A DNA stretch of 16,967 nt. Origin: an uncultured bacterium (lineage in GTDB: Bacteria > Verrucomicrobiota > Kiritimatiellia > RFP12 > UBA1067). The notes under the pieces were generated by a model, which saw only the letters and a list, made by a program, of their open reading frames with translations, was not told where the DNA came from and searched no databases. Position numbers and translations under genes: made by a program. Where the stretch lies: assembly GCA_902773475.1 (NCBI GenBank), contig CACYEO010000218.1, positions 1 through 16,967 of the forward strand, written 5' to 3'. Positions 7,302 through 13,451 of this stretch are shown here, piece by piece (position 1 is the stretch's first letter; each line of letters opens with the position of its first letter).

Positions 7302-7823
7302 ATGTCCGTTGGCGAAAGAACCGTGGTATACCCCGGAACGTTCGATCCCATGACTCTGGGGCATTTCGATCTCATAACGCGCGCGGCGGGTCTCTACGAC
7401 AAGGTGATTGTGGCGGTGGCCGCGACTTCCGTCAAAAAAGGCGCGATGTTCCCGTTCGGGGAACGTGCCGCGATGATACGCGCCGACGTCGAAGCCGCGG
7501 GGTTCGCAAACGTGGAAATCGCCCCGCTGGACTGTCTTCTCGTGGACTTCTGCAAGGCGCGCGGCGTGCGCACCGTGCTGCGCGGCGTGCGCGTGTATTC
7601 GGATTTCGAGTACGAATTCCAGATGGCGCTGACGAACAAGAAGCTCTGGCCGAAACTCGAAACGATCTTCATGATGCCGAACGAAAACTACGCGTACGTC
7701 TCGTCGTCGACGGTGCGCGAGATAGCGCAGTACGGCGGCGACACGTCGTCGCTCGTCACCCCCGCGGTGGAGGCCGCGATACGCAAAGCCGCGGCGGCGC
7801 GCGCGGAAGGCGGAGAGAGATGA
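7302..7823 (+). CDS. coaD: Phosphopantetheine adenylyltransferase
   Basis: This 173-residue enzyme adenylates 4'-phosphopantetheine to dephospho-CoA, the penultimate step of CoA synthesis. The nucleotidyltransferase motif YPGTFDPMTLGH is at residues 10-21. The other family blocks are RGVRVYSDFEYEFQMALTNK and SSSTVREIAQYGG. The length is normal for the family. AGGAG lies six bases upstream of ATG 7302. It is 67 bases after the second tRNA with no obvious terminator, so it may be partly co-transcribed with the tRNAs. Its stop overlaps the yceD start (ATGA at 7820-7823). Confidence 0.95.
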   Translation: MSVGERTVVYPGTFDPMTLGHFDLITRAAGLYDKVIVAVAATSVKKGAMFPFGERAAMIRADVEAAGFANVEIAPLDCLLVDFCKARGVRTVLRGVRVYSDFEYEFQMALTNKKLWPKLETIFMMPNENYAYVSSSTVREIAQYGGDTSSLVTPAVEAAIRKAAAARAEGGER

Positions 7824-8317
7824 ACGAAAAACTCTTCAGGGAGATGCAGGACGCCGGGCGGGTGCCGATCGACGTTGCGCGGATGGACGAAGACGGCGCG
7901 ACGCTCGAAGGCGCGACCGGCGACATCCTGGATCTGCATTCGGAGTACATAAGGCCGCTCGGCGGAATCGCATACAGCCTCGAAGCGACGCCCGCAGGCC
8001 CGGAGCTGCTCGTGCGCGGCTCCCTGCGCGCGACTCTCGAAGCCGAATGCTCGCGTTGCAACAGGACGTTTTCCTTCGATGTCTCCGTCGACGGCTTCGC
8101 CGAATCTTTCGAACTCGACCCCGCGGCGGAATTTCTCGACATCACCGACGCGATCCGCGAAGCGGTGATCCTGGAAATTCCCGCGTTCCCCGTCCACGAT
8201 CCCGGATGCAAAGGGCTTTGCGCGCAGTGCGGCGCGGATCTGAACGACGGGCCGTGCGGGTGCGCGGCGAAGGGGAGCGATTCGCGCTGGGGCGCGCTCG
8301 ACGGTCTCGGCGTCTGA
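7820..8317 (+). CDS. yceD: YceD/DUF177 family protein
   Basis: This 165-residue protein has two metal-ligand-like Cys blocks typical of DUF177: AECSRCNRTF in the middle and CKGLCAQCGADLNDGPCGC near the end. The usual RWGALDGL tail follows. The family is linked to 23S rRNA accumulation and ribosome assembly, and its gene normally precedes rpmF (ribosomal protein L32). Here no rpmF follows; the next gene is a UDP-sugar dehydrogenase. It is translationally coupled to coaD by ATGA. Confidence 0.85.
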   Translation: MNEKLFREMQDAGRVPIDVARMDEDGATLEGATGDILDLHSEYIRPLGGIAYSLEATPAGPELLVRGSLRATLEAECSRCNRTFSFDVSVDGFAESFELDPAAEFLDITDAIREAVILEIPAFPVHDPGCKGLCAQCGADLNDGPCGCAAKGSDSRWGALDGLGV

Positions 8318-8342
8318 AACGCCGCGGAAAGGAGTCCGGAAC

Positions 8343-9695
8343 ATGAACAGGGATATCGTCTGCATAGGCGCTGGATACATCGGCGGACCGACGATGGCGG
8401 TGATCGCCAAAATGAACCCCGGCCGCAAAGTCGTGGTCGTGGACATAAACAAAGAGCGCATCGACGCGTGGAACTCGCCGGATTTCGAGCTTCCCGTCTA
8501 CGAGCCGGGGCTTGCAGATGTCGTAAAGGAGACGCGCGGACGCAACCTCTTTTTCTCCACGGACATAGAAAGCGCCGTGCGCGAATGCGACATCGTGTTC
8601 GTTGGCGTGAACACGCCCACGAAGATGTTCGGCCGCGGAGCCGGGCGCGCGAGCGATCTGCAATTCTGGGAATCCACGGCGCGCGAAATCAAGCGCTATG
8701 CGAAAAGCGACAAGATCGTAATAGAAAAATCCACGCTCCCCGTGCGCACCGCAGCGGCGATGGAATCAATCCTCAACACGCGGGACGGCTGCAAGTTCAC
8801 CGTGCTGAGCAATCCCGAATTCCTCGCGGAGGGTACTGCGATACGCGACCTCCTGGAGCCGGACCGCGTCCTCATCGGCGGCCCGCAGGACGAAGACGGG
8901 ATCCGCGCGATCGCGGAGGCGGCTGCGATCTACGCGTCGTGGGTTCCGCGCGAAAAGATAATCACTTCCAACGTGTGGTCGGCTGAACTCGCCAAGCTCG
9001 CGGCGAATGCGTTTCTGGCGCAGAGGGTTTCGTCCATCAACGCCATCGCCGGGCTTTGCGAAGCCACCGGCGCGGACGTGGACGAAGTCGCGCGCGTGAT
9101 CGGCGCGGACGGGCGCATCGGTCCGAAGTTCCTGAAGGCCGGGCCGGGATTCGGCGGATCGTGCTTCAAGAAGGACGTTCTGAATCTCGTGTACCTGTGC
9201 GAATCCGCCGGGCTGCACACGGCCGCCGAATACTGGATGCAAGTCGTGAAAATGAACGAGCACCAGCAGGAGCGGATCGTCTCGCGTCTTTTCAAGGAAA
9301 TGTTCAACACGCTCGCGGGCAAGAAGATCGCGATTTTCGGCTTCGCGTTCAAGGCGGACACCGGAGACACGCGCGAAACGCCCGCCGGAACCGTGGCGCG
9401 GCTGCTTGCGGAAGAACACGTGCGCCTCGCTGTCACGGATCCCAAAGCGCTCCGCAACGCGCGTGCGGATCTCGCAGGCGTCGGCGGCGTGGAATTCGAA
9501 GAAGACGAATACAAGGCAGCGGCGGACGCCGACGCCGTCGTGGTGATGACGGACTGGAGCCGCTATCCGCAGCTCGACTGGGAACGCATATATTCGAACA
9601 TGCGGAAACCCGCGCTTGTCTTCGACACTCGCAACTGTCTCGATGCGCGTAAATTGAAAAGCATCGGATTCAAGACGGTCAACATCGGAAAATAA
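8343..9695 (+). CDS. ugd: UDP-glucose 6-dehydrogenase, animal-like type
   Basis: This 450-residue enzyme oxidises UDP-glucose to UDP-glucuronate with two NAD+. The Rossmann motif CIGAGYIGGPT is at residues 7-17. The catalytic set is present: E163 in NPEFLAEGTA, K218 and N222 in ELAKLAANAFLAQR, C274 in GFGGSCFKKD, and D278. Blocks such as DAWNSP, VNTPTKMFG, WVPREKI, LCEATGADV, KDVLNLVYLCE and FKADTGDTRE match animal UGDH more closely than the usual shorter bacterial Ugd, as I recall those sequences. One site differs: FKKDTGDTRE of animals is FKADTGDTRE here. The start has AAAGGAG upstream. The product could feed capsule, lipopolysaccharide or exopolysaccharide synthesis. No glycosyltransferases are adjacent. 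Confidence 0.9.
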   Translation: MNRDIVCIGAGYIGGPTMAVIAKMNPGRKVVVVDINKERIDAWNSPDFELPVYEPGLADVVKETRGRNLFFSTDIESAVRECDIVFVGVNTPTKMFGRGAGRASDLQFWESTAREIKRYAKSDKIVIEKSTLPVRTAAAMESILNTRDGCKFTVLSNPEFLAEGTAIRDLLEPDRVLIGGPQDEDGIRAIAEAAAIYASWVPREKIITSNVWSAELAKLAANAFLAQRVSSINAIAGLCEATGADVDEVARVIGADGRIGPKFLKAGPGFGGSCFKKDVLNLVYLCESAGLHTAAEYWMQVVKMNEHQQERIVSRLFKEMFNTLAGKKIAIFGFAFKADTGDTRETPAGTVARLLAEEHVRLAVTDPKALRNARADLAGVGGVEFEEDEYKAAADADAVVVMTDWSRYPQLDWERIYSNMRKPALVFDTRNCLDARKLKSIGFKTVNIGK

Positions 9696-9727
9696 AAAGC
9701 GTGCGGCGCGGCAGGGCCGCGCCGCAC
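9689..9727 (-). terminator. Intrinsic terminator of the hsp20 pair
   Basis: A perfect 12-bp stem (GTGCGGCGCGGC at 9701-9712, partner at 9716-9727) encloses a 3-base loop. Read on the minus strand the stem is followed by GCTTTTTATTTT, a classic U-tract. On the plus strand the hairpin sits right after the ugd stop but lacks a T-run, so it acts best for the leftward transcript and may only weakly end the ugd message. Confidence 0.8.
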
Positions 9728-9773
9728 TCCGGCAGGCGGGGATTCGATCTCCCGGCGCGCCGGGCGCGCATCG

Positions 9774-10112
9774 TCATGCAATCGCTATCTTGCGCGCTTT
9801 CGTCTCCGGCTTCTTGTCGACCGTCACTTTCAGCAGCCCGTTGGCGGAAGAAGCCTTCACCGTTCCCGGATCGGCGAGTTCCGGCATGTCCACGGAAACC
9901 GCGTAGTTGCAGCGGCAGAATTCAACGCTCGCCGGCTTGAATCCTGCGGGAGGCGTGAATACCGCGTTCGTCTTCAGCGTGAGAGTGCGGCCTTCCACGC
10001 CGAGTTCGGCGCATTCCTTGGGTATTCCCGGAATCTCGAAAGTGTATTCGTAGGCTTCGGGAGTTTCCCTGAGCGCGACCGCGGGAGTTACATATCTTGT
10101 TTCACTGTTCAT
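9774..10112 (-). CDS. Small heat-shock protein, Hsp20/alpha-crystallin (second of pair)
   Basis: This is a short 112-residue alpha-crystallin-domain protein. The domain begins almost at once (PAVALRETPEAYEYTFEIPG) and has the NGLLKVTVDKK edge strand. It ends with an I-X-I anchor (KIAIA). Such proteins are ATP-independent holdases that bind unfolding proteins. The N-terminal arm is only about 10 residues, shorter than usual, which tends to reduce oligomer size. ATG 10112 is chosen because AAAGGA lies about 9 bases upstream. A TTG in frame at 10145 has no such site. It follows its sister gene by 25 bases. Confidence 0.85.
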   Translation of the reverse strand: MNSETRYVTPAVALRETPEAYEYTFEIPGIPKECAELGVEGRTLTLKTNAVFTPPAGFKPASVEFCRCNYAVSVDMPELADPGTVKASSANGLLKVTVDKKPETKARKIAIA

Positions 10113-10137
10113 TTTCAGATCCTTTCTTGTTTGCGGT

Positions 10138-10557
10138 TTATGCAATGTCTAGTTTGCGCGTTTCCTGCGCGGCGATTTTCGGGAGTTCGATGCGGAGTAT
10201 TCCGTCGGTGAACTTTGCGTTCGCCTTGTCCGCATCCACGCGGAACGGAAGTTCGATCCTGCGCGACCATGCGGGCTTCGGGCACTGGGCGACTTTCACT
10301 TCGCCCTCCTTGGCTTCGGCGGCGGGCGCCTTGCCGGAAATCGTTATCGCCTGCTGTTCAAGCGAAAGATCCACGTCCGCGGACGTCTTGCCAGGCAGCT
10401 CGACATCTATCAGCACCGCGTTCTCGTCCAAGTATACATTTACCGGCGGGAACTTGCCCGATGCCAGATTGCGCATATTGCGGTATATGCGGCTGTCATT
10501 GAATATGTCGTCTACGAACGACAGCGGATTGTTCATCAGATCGAATATCGTACTCAT
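10138..10557 (-). CDS. Small heat-shock protein, Hsp20/alpha-crystallin (first of pair)
   Basis: This 139-residue Hsp20 has an N-terminal arm of about 35 residues (MSTIFDLMNNPLSFVDDIF). The alpha-crystallin domain spans PPVNVYLDENAVLIDVELPG to DGILRIELPK. A short C-terminal L-X-I anchor (KLDIA) follows. It works as a holdase and probably co-assembles with the shorter neighbour. AAAGG lies upstream of ATG 10557. The leader contains a hairpin, and the promoter region has a sigma-54-like site and an upstream dyad, so regulation is likely specific and stress-linked. The two proteins are quite different in sequence, so the pair is not a recent copy. Confidence 0.9.
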   Translation of the reverse strand: MSTIFDLMNNPLSFVDDIFNDSRIYRNMRNLASGKFPPVNVYLDENAVLIDVELPGKTSADVDLSLEQQAITISGKAPAAEAKEGEVKVAQCPKPAWSRRIELPFRVDADKANAKFTDGILRIELPKIAAQETRKLDIA

Positions 10558-10573
10558 TTGTTTTTTACCTTTC

Positions 10574-10592
10574 CGTCCGGTTGAGCCGGACG
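10574..10592 (-). promoter_or_regulatory. Leader hairpin of the hsp20 pair
   Basis: CGTCCGG (10574-10580) pairs perfectly with CCGGACG (10586-10592) around a 5-base loop. It ends next to the Shine-Dalgarno AAAGG. It could shield the 5' end or tune ribosome access. It does not bury the ribosome site itself, so a classical thermosensor is not shown. Confidence 0.4.
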
Positions 10593-10603
10593 CTTTACAT
10601 AAT

Positions 10604-10620
10604 AGCATCAAGCGTGCCAA
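10604..10620 (-). promoter_or_regulatory. Putative sigma-54 (-24/-12) promoter of the hsp20 pair
   Basis: On the minus strand TTGGCACGCTTGATGCT matches the RpoN consensus: GG at 10618-10617, exactly 10 bases, then GC at 10606-10605, with the strong TGGCACG half. The start would fall near 10593, at the foot of the leader hairpin. An overlapping TATTAT could act as a sigma-70 -10, but no -35 fits it well. Confidence 0.45.
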
Positions 10621-10650
10621 GCCGTAATATCCGATAAAAATGGCAATTTG

Positions 10651-10688
10651 GCGCGACACAATGTCACACAAGGGACAATGTGGCGCGC
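10651..10688. promoter_or_regulatory. Imperfect dyad upstream of the hsp20 promoter
   Basis: GCGCGACACAATGTC (10651-10665) and GACAATGTGGCGCGC (10674-10688) are inverted copies matching at 13 of 15 positions, with an 8-base spacer. Its centre lies about 77 bases upstream of the predicted start, where sigma-54 activators bind. ACAATGT also occurs twice as a direct repeat. The factor is unknown, and it does not match CIRCE. Confidence 0.4.
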
Positions 10689-10718
10689 ACGAAGCGTATG
10701 TTGTCGCAGGCATCGAGC

Positions 10719-10859
10719 CTACGCTCCGATGGTTTTGCCCTGCATGCGGGCGGACGCGGTGTTGATGCTCTTGCCTGCCATAAACAGCAGTTCCCGCGAT
10801 TCGGCACGCAGCAACTCGACGGCCTCGCCTGACGCAAGCCTCGACGCGAACAGCAACCA
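10719..10859 (-). pseudogene. Short gene remnant, unidentified
   Basis: This is a 46-codon open stretch ending in TAG (10721-10719), with an in-frame stop just upstream and no good start. Its translation looks protein-like rather than random: a helix-rich run with EAVELLRAESRELLFMAGKSI and a polar end ARMQGKTIGA. The residues vaguely recall the last helix of four-helix-bundle (23S rRNA intervening) proteins, but I cannot confirm that. It may be the 3' remnant of a lost gene. A real short peptide cannot be excluded. Confidence 0.25.
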
Positions 10860-10862
10860 TTA

Positions 10863-10974
10863 GGCGTCGCTTCGCTCCGAAGTGCCTCAGCGGCCAACAG
10901 CCAGCAATCCAGCGCCCAATGGGCAGACACGCGCCCCCCTCACTGGCTGCTGGTTACTGGCTGCTGGTTGCTGG
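10863..10974. repeat. CTGG-rich tandem and inverted repeats
   Basis: The 14-base unit ACTGGCTGCTGGTT occurs twice in tandem at 10942-10969 and is followed by a partial copy to 10974. A related copy in inverted orientation lies at 10894-10912. A small CTTCG-CTC-CGAAG hairpin is at 10870-10882, and GCCC-AAT-GGGC lies between the arms. No reading frame here looks genuine. The block resembles an intergenic repeat family and would need a genome-wide search. Confidence 0.6.
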
Positions 10975-10981
10975 AACACTT

Positions 10982-11044
10982 CCAACGCATCAAAAATTCG
11001 TTCTACCTCGCGTCAGCGGGGAGAAGGAATTTTTGATGCGTTGG
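10982..11044. repeat. 63-base near-perfect palindrome at the 3' end of alr
   Basis: CCAACGCATCAAAAATTC (10982-10999) and its exact reverse complement (11027-11044) flank 27 bases. Those bases themselves pair (TTCTACCTCGC against GCGGGGAGAAG, one bulge and one mismatch) around a 4-base loop. The right arm and loop lie inside the alr reading frame and supply its last codons and stop. It could act as a two-way terminator, an mRNA 3' stabiliser, or be a small mobile palindromic element. Confidence 0.8.
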
Positions 11045-12188
11045 CCGTAGCAGGCGGGTCGTCTCCATTGACAAACACGCGCTCGACGCGGTTCCCGAAC
11101 GAGCAGATTATTTCGTAGGCGTGCGTGCCTTTTATCGCCGCCCAGTCGTCGGGAGCGATCGCCCCGGCGCCTTCGCCGCCAAGGCATATAACCTCGTCCC
11201 CGGGAACGACGCCCGGCACGTGCGTGACGTCTACGGTTGCATAGTCCATTGAAACGCGCCCCTTTACAGGGCAGGGCACGCCTTTTATCAGAACGTGTCC
11301 GCTGTTGCCGAGAGCGAGCGGCAGGCCGTCTGCGTATCCTGCGGATATCGTGGCGATTTTCGACGTCTTGGCCAGACACCACGTCCTGCCGTATCCCAGG
11401 GTCGTTCCCGGGGGGAGGGATCTGACCTGGGCGACTCTGGTCTTGAGCGAAAGCACGCTTTCAAGATCAAGTGTGCGTTCGCCGTTGGGGTCGAACGAAC
11501 CGTGCAGGTTGATGCCGGTGCGCACGATGTTGAACGGTGGTTTGCGCGCGCGCGAAAAATTGTTCAACGCGTCGCTGGCCGCAATGTGGATTTTCCGGAA
11601 AACGATGCCGTCGCGCGCAACGTCGTCGACAATGGAAATGAAAAGGTTTATCTGCGCGTCTGTGAACGGATCCGCCGGATCGTACGCCATCGGACAGTGC
11701 GAGAACAACCCCTCGCAGTCGAGATGCGGCAGGGCTTTGATTTCGCGGATCGTCCGCGGCGCGTCTGCCGCCGGGATGCCGAGGCGTCCCATGCCGGTAT
11801 CGATTTTCAAATGCACCTTCGCGGTCCGCCCCGCCTTTGCCGCCGCCGCGTCTATCGCGCGGGCGGTCTTCAGATCGATCGCCGGAAGTACGATTCCGGC
11901 TTCCACCATCGCTTCTATTTCATCGGGCAGAACGCTTGAAAGTATCTGCACGGGTTTTCCGCATCCGGCGAGCTGGAGCGCTTCGAACGGTTCCGCCACG
12001 CCTATTCCGGCGGCGTCGGTCTTCGACAGCGCCTGCGCGTAGGCGAGGACTCCAAGGCCGTAAGCGTTCGCCTTGAGGACGGGAAGGATGCCGCACGGAG
12101 AGGCGGCCGTTTTGATTTTTGCGTAGTTGGACCGGAGCTTGGCGATGTCCACTTCGACCCACACGCGTCTTGGAAGATGTTTTGCCAT
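11013..12188 (-). CDS. alr: Alanine racemase
   Basis: This 391-residue PLP enzyme interconverts L- and D-alanine for peptidoglycan. The PLP lysine block VLKANAYGLG is near residue 40, as usual for the family. KIDTGMGRLG, the SHCPMAYDP region, GYGRTW and SAGYADGLP follow, then RVSMDYATVD. The second catalytic tyrosine, at LGYGRTW, is present. The normal end of the family is near RVERVFVN. The extra tail (GDDPPATANASKIPSPR) is partly encoded by the palindromic repeat. ATG 12188 gives the correct spacing to the PLP lysine but has no Shine-Dalgarno. A promoter ends only 7 bases before it. It is transcribed away from the coiled-coil gene. Confidence 0.93.
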   Translation of the reverse strand: MAKHLPRRVWVEVDIAKLRSNYAKIKTAASPCGILPVLKANAYGLGVLAYAQALSKTDAAGIGVAEPFEALQLAGCGKPVQILSSVLPDEIEAMVEAGIVLPAIDLKTARAIDAAAAKAGRTAKVHLKIDTGMGRLGIPAADAPRTIREIKALPHLDCEGLFSHCPMAYDPADPFTDAQINLFISIVDDVARDGIVFRKIHIAASDALNNFSRARKPPFNIVRTGINLHGSFDPNGERTLDLESVLSLKTRVAQVRSLPPGTTLGYGRTWCLAKTSKIATISAGYADGLPLALGNSGHVLIKGVPCPVKGRVSMDYATVDVTHVPGVVPGDEVICLGGEGAGAIAPDDWAAIKGTHAYEIICSFGNRVERVFVNGDDPPATANASKIPSPR

Positions 12189-12195
12189 GGGCGGA

Positions 12196-12224
12196 AGTTT
12201 ACCCCCAAGTCTTTGCGGAATCAA
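12196..12224 (-). promoter_or_regulatory. Sigma-70 promoter of alr, leaderless layout
   Basis: On the minus strand TTGATT (12224-12219), 17 bases, then TAAACT (12201-12196). Only 7 bases separate the -10 from ATG 12188, so transcription should start at or within a base or two of the start codon. This agrees with the missing Shine-Dalgarno. The remainder of 12225-12335 holds GC-rich short palindromes, such as GTGCGCGCGCAC, and a TAAAAT at 12306-12311 that may be a -10 for the rightward gene. Confidence 0.5.
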
Positions 12225-12371
12225 CCCCGGCCGGGGGAGGAACGGAATCTGCAAACGGCGGAAACCGGATTCTCTCGCGTGCGCGCGCACGAGCGCGCCC
12301 GCGCGTAAAATCGCGCTTGCAAAAAACCGCAGGAAATGCCACACTATCTCCCCGTCAAGGAATATGCATAT

Positions 12372-13361
12372 ATGTCCGAAGCCCCACAAAACAAGAACAT
12401 GCCCCCGTTTGGACTCGTCGAAAAAAGCCAGGACGGCTTCGAGGAGTTCCCGGTTCTGCGCGCATTCCAGCAGTATATCGACGCAGAACAGGCGAGGGCG
12501 CGCAAGCGCATCATAGCGCTGTCCGTGTTTTTCGTTTTCATGATGGTAGTGGTGATCGCCGGATTCATGACGGCGCTCACGTACACGATGGGCAAGAACC
12601 AGAACGTTTCCGACAAACTCATCGGCATCCTCGAAGAGCGCGCGAAGGACGCGGCGCGCCAGACCGCCGCGCCTGAAACTCCGCAGAAGCCTGAAGTCTC
12701 CCGGCGCGAAGCGGAACTTGCGGCGCAGGTCGCGCAATACAAAGCGCGCGAAGAAGAAGCGCGCAAGGCCGCCGAAGAAAAAGCCAAGGCGCAGGCCGAA
12801 GCCGACAGAAAAGCGCTGCTCGAGAAAATCGAACGGCTTTCCGCGGAGATCGCCGCGGTGCAGGCGGAAGGCAAGGCGAACGCCGACAAGGCGAAGCCGG
12901 AATCCGCCAAGCCGGAGGTCCCGCCGCCGCAGCCGGCGCAGACGCCCCCGCCCGCTGCGGCGGAAACGGCACGTCCGCAGGCGCGTCCGGCAGTTTCCGC
13001 CGCAGACGCGTCGCGCACCGAAAAGCTTCTGGAGCAGTCCATCCGCGAAAGAATCCGCCGGGAAGAGGCGGAAAAACGCGCGCACGATCTTGAAGTGGAA
13101 CTGAACCGCAGAAAGCTCTATCCGGAACTTTACGGCGTCAGGCCGAAGCCCGCCGCCGCTCCGGCACCGGCGGTGTTTGAAGTTCCGCCGCAAGCGGCGC
13201 CGGAGGAAATTCCGCCGGTTGCGCCTTCCGCGCCGGAACGTGCCGCAAAAACCGTCGTGGAAAAGACAGACGCGAAACCGGCTGCGGAAAAAAACGCAAA
13301 AGAGACCGCAACTGCAAAAACCGCCTTGCCGCCTGTACGGTGGCGCGTATATCAACCTTGA
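12372..13361 (+). CDS. Membrane-anchored coiled-coil, Pro/Ala-rich protein (TolA/TonB-like layout)
   Basis: This 329-residue protein is not assignable to a named family. Residues 1-46 are a cytoplasmic-looking N terminus. One strong membrane span lies at about 47-69 (IIALSVFFVFMMVVVIAGFM). A charged Ala/Glu/Lys coiled coil covers about 108-172, with a Pro-rich linker at 180-207. A second short helix (IRERIRREEAEKRAHDLEVE) is at about 224-243, and a Pro/Ala/Lys-rich tail follows. This type II topology recalls TolA or TonB and envelope-spanning spacers, but there is no recognisable TolA domain III or TonB C-terminal domain. ATG 12372 has AAGGA about 10 bases upstream. An in-frame ATG at 12336 has a site too close to use. 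It lies 90 bases before the NYN gene on the same strand. Confidence 0.7.
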   Translation: MSEAPQNKNMPPFGLVEKSQDGFEEFPVLRAFQQYIDAEQARARKRIIALSVFFVFMMVVVIAGFMTALTYTMGKNQNVSDKLIGILEERAKDAARQTAAPETPQKPEVSRREAELAAQVAQYKAREEEARKAAEEKAKAQAEADRKALLEKIERLSAEIAAVQAEGKANADKAKPESAKPEVPPPQPAQTPPPAAAETARPQARPAVSAADASRTEKLLEQSIRERIRREEAEKRAHDLEVELNRRKLYPELYGVRPKPAAAPAPAVFEVPPQAAPEEIPPVAPSAPERAAKTVVEKTDAKPAAEKNAKETATAKTALPPVRWRVYQP

Positions 13362-13397
13362 AGGACGACCGCCGTCTGCAAGGGGAGGACGGCGCAA

Positions 13398-13424
13398 ATG
13401 AACGAATGGGTAAGGATTGGATAA
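13398..13424 (+). other. Possible 8-codon leader ORF
   Basis: ATG at 13398 encodes MNEWVRIG and a TAA, with GGGGAGG 9 bases upstream. It lies in the gap before the NYN gene, just after a CGCCGTC/GACGGCG stem. It could be a real leader peptide or chance. There is no run of regulatory codons and no terminator-antiterminator pair. Confidence 0.15.
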
Positions 13425-13451
13425 AGACCGAAAGAAGAAAGAGGAACGAAA

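Noticed and set aside
9751..9764. 14-base palindrome CCCGGCGCGCCGGG as a second terminator or operator
   Set aside because: It has no T-run, is too short to form a loop without losing pairs, and is likely to occur by chance in GC-rich DNA.
10651..10688. CIRCE (HrcA) operator upstream of hsp20
   Set aside because: The dyad lacks the TTAGCACTC/GAGTGCTAA arms and the 9-base spacer.
10664..10930. An 88-codon minus-strand frame in the repeat region
   Set aside because: It has Cys/Arg-rich random composition, crosses the CTGG repeats and dyad, and has no Shine-Dalgarno.
10982..11044. Integron attC site or CRISPR-type repeat
   Set aside because: The core does not fit GTTRRRY/RYYYAAC, there are no repeated spaced units, and there is no integrase or cas gene.
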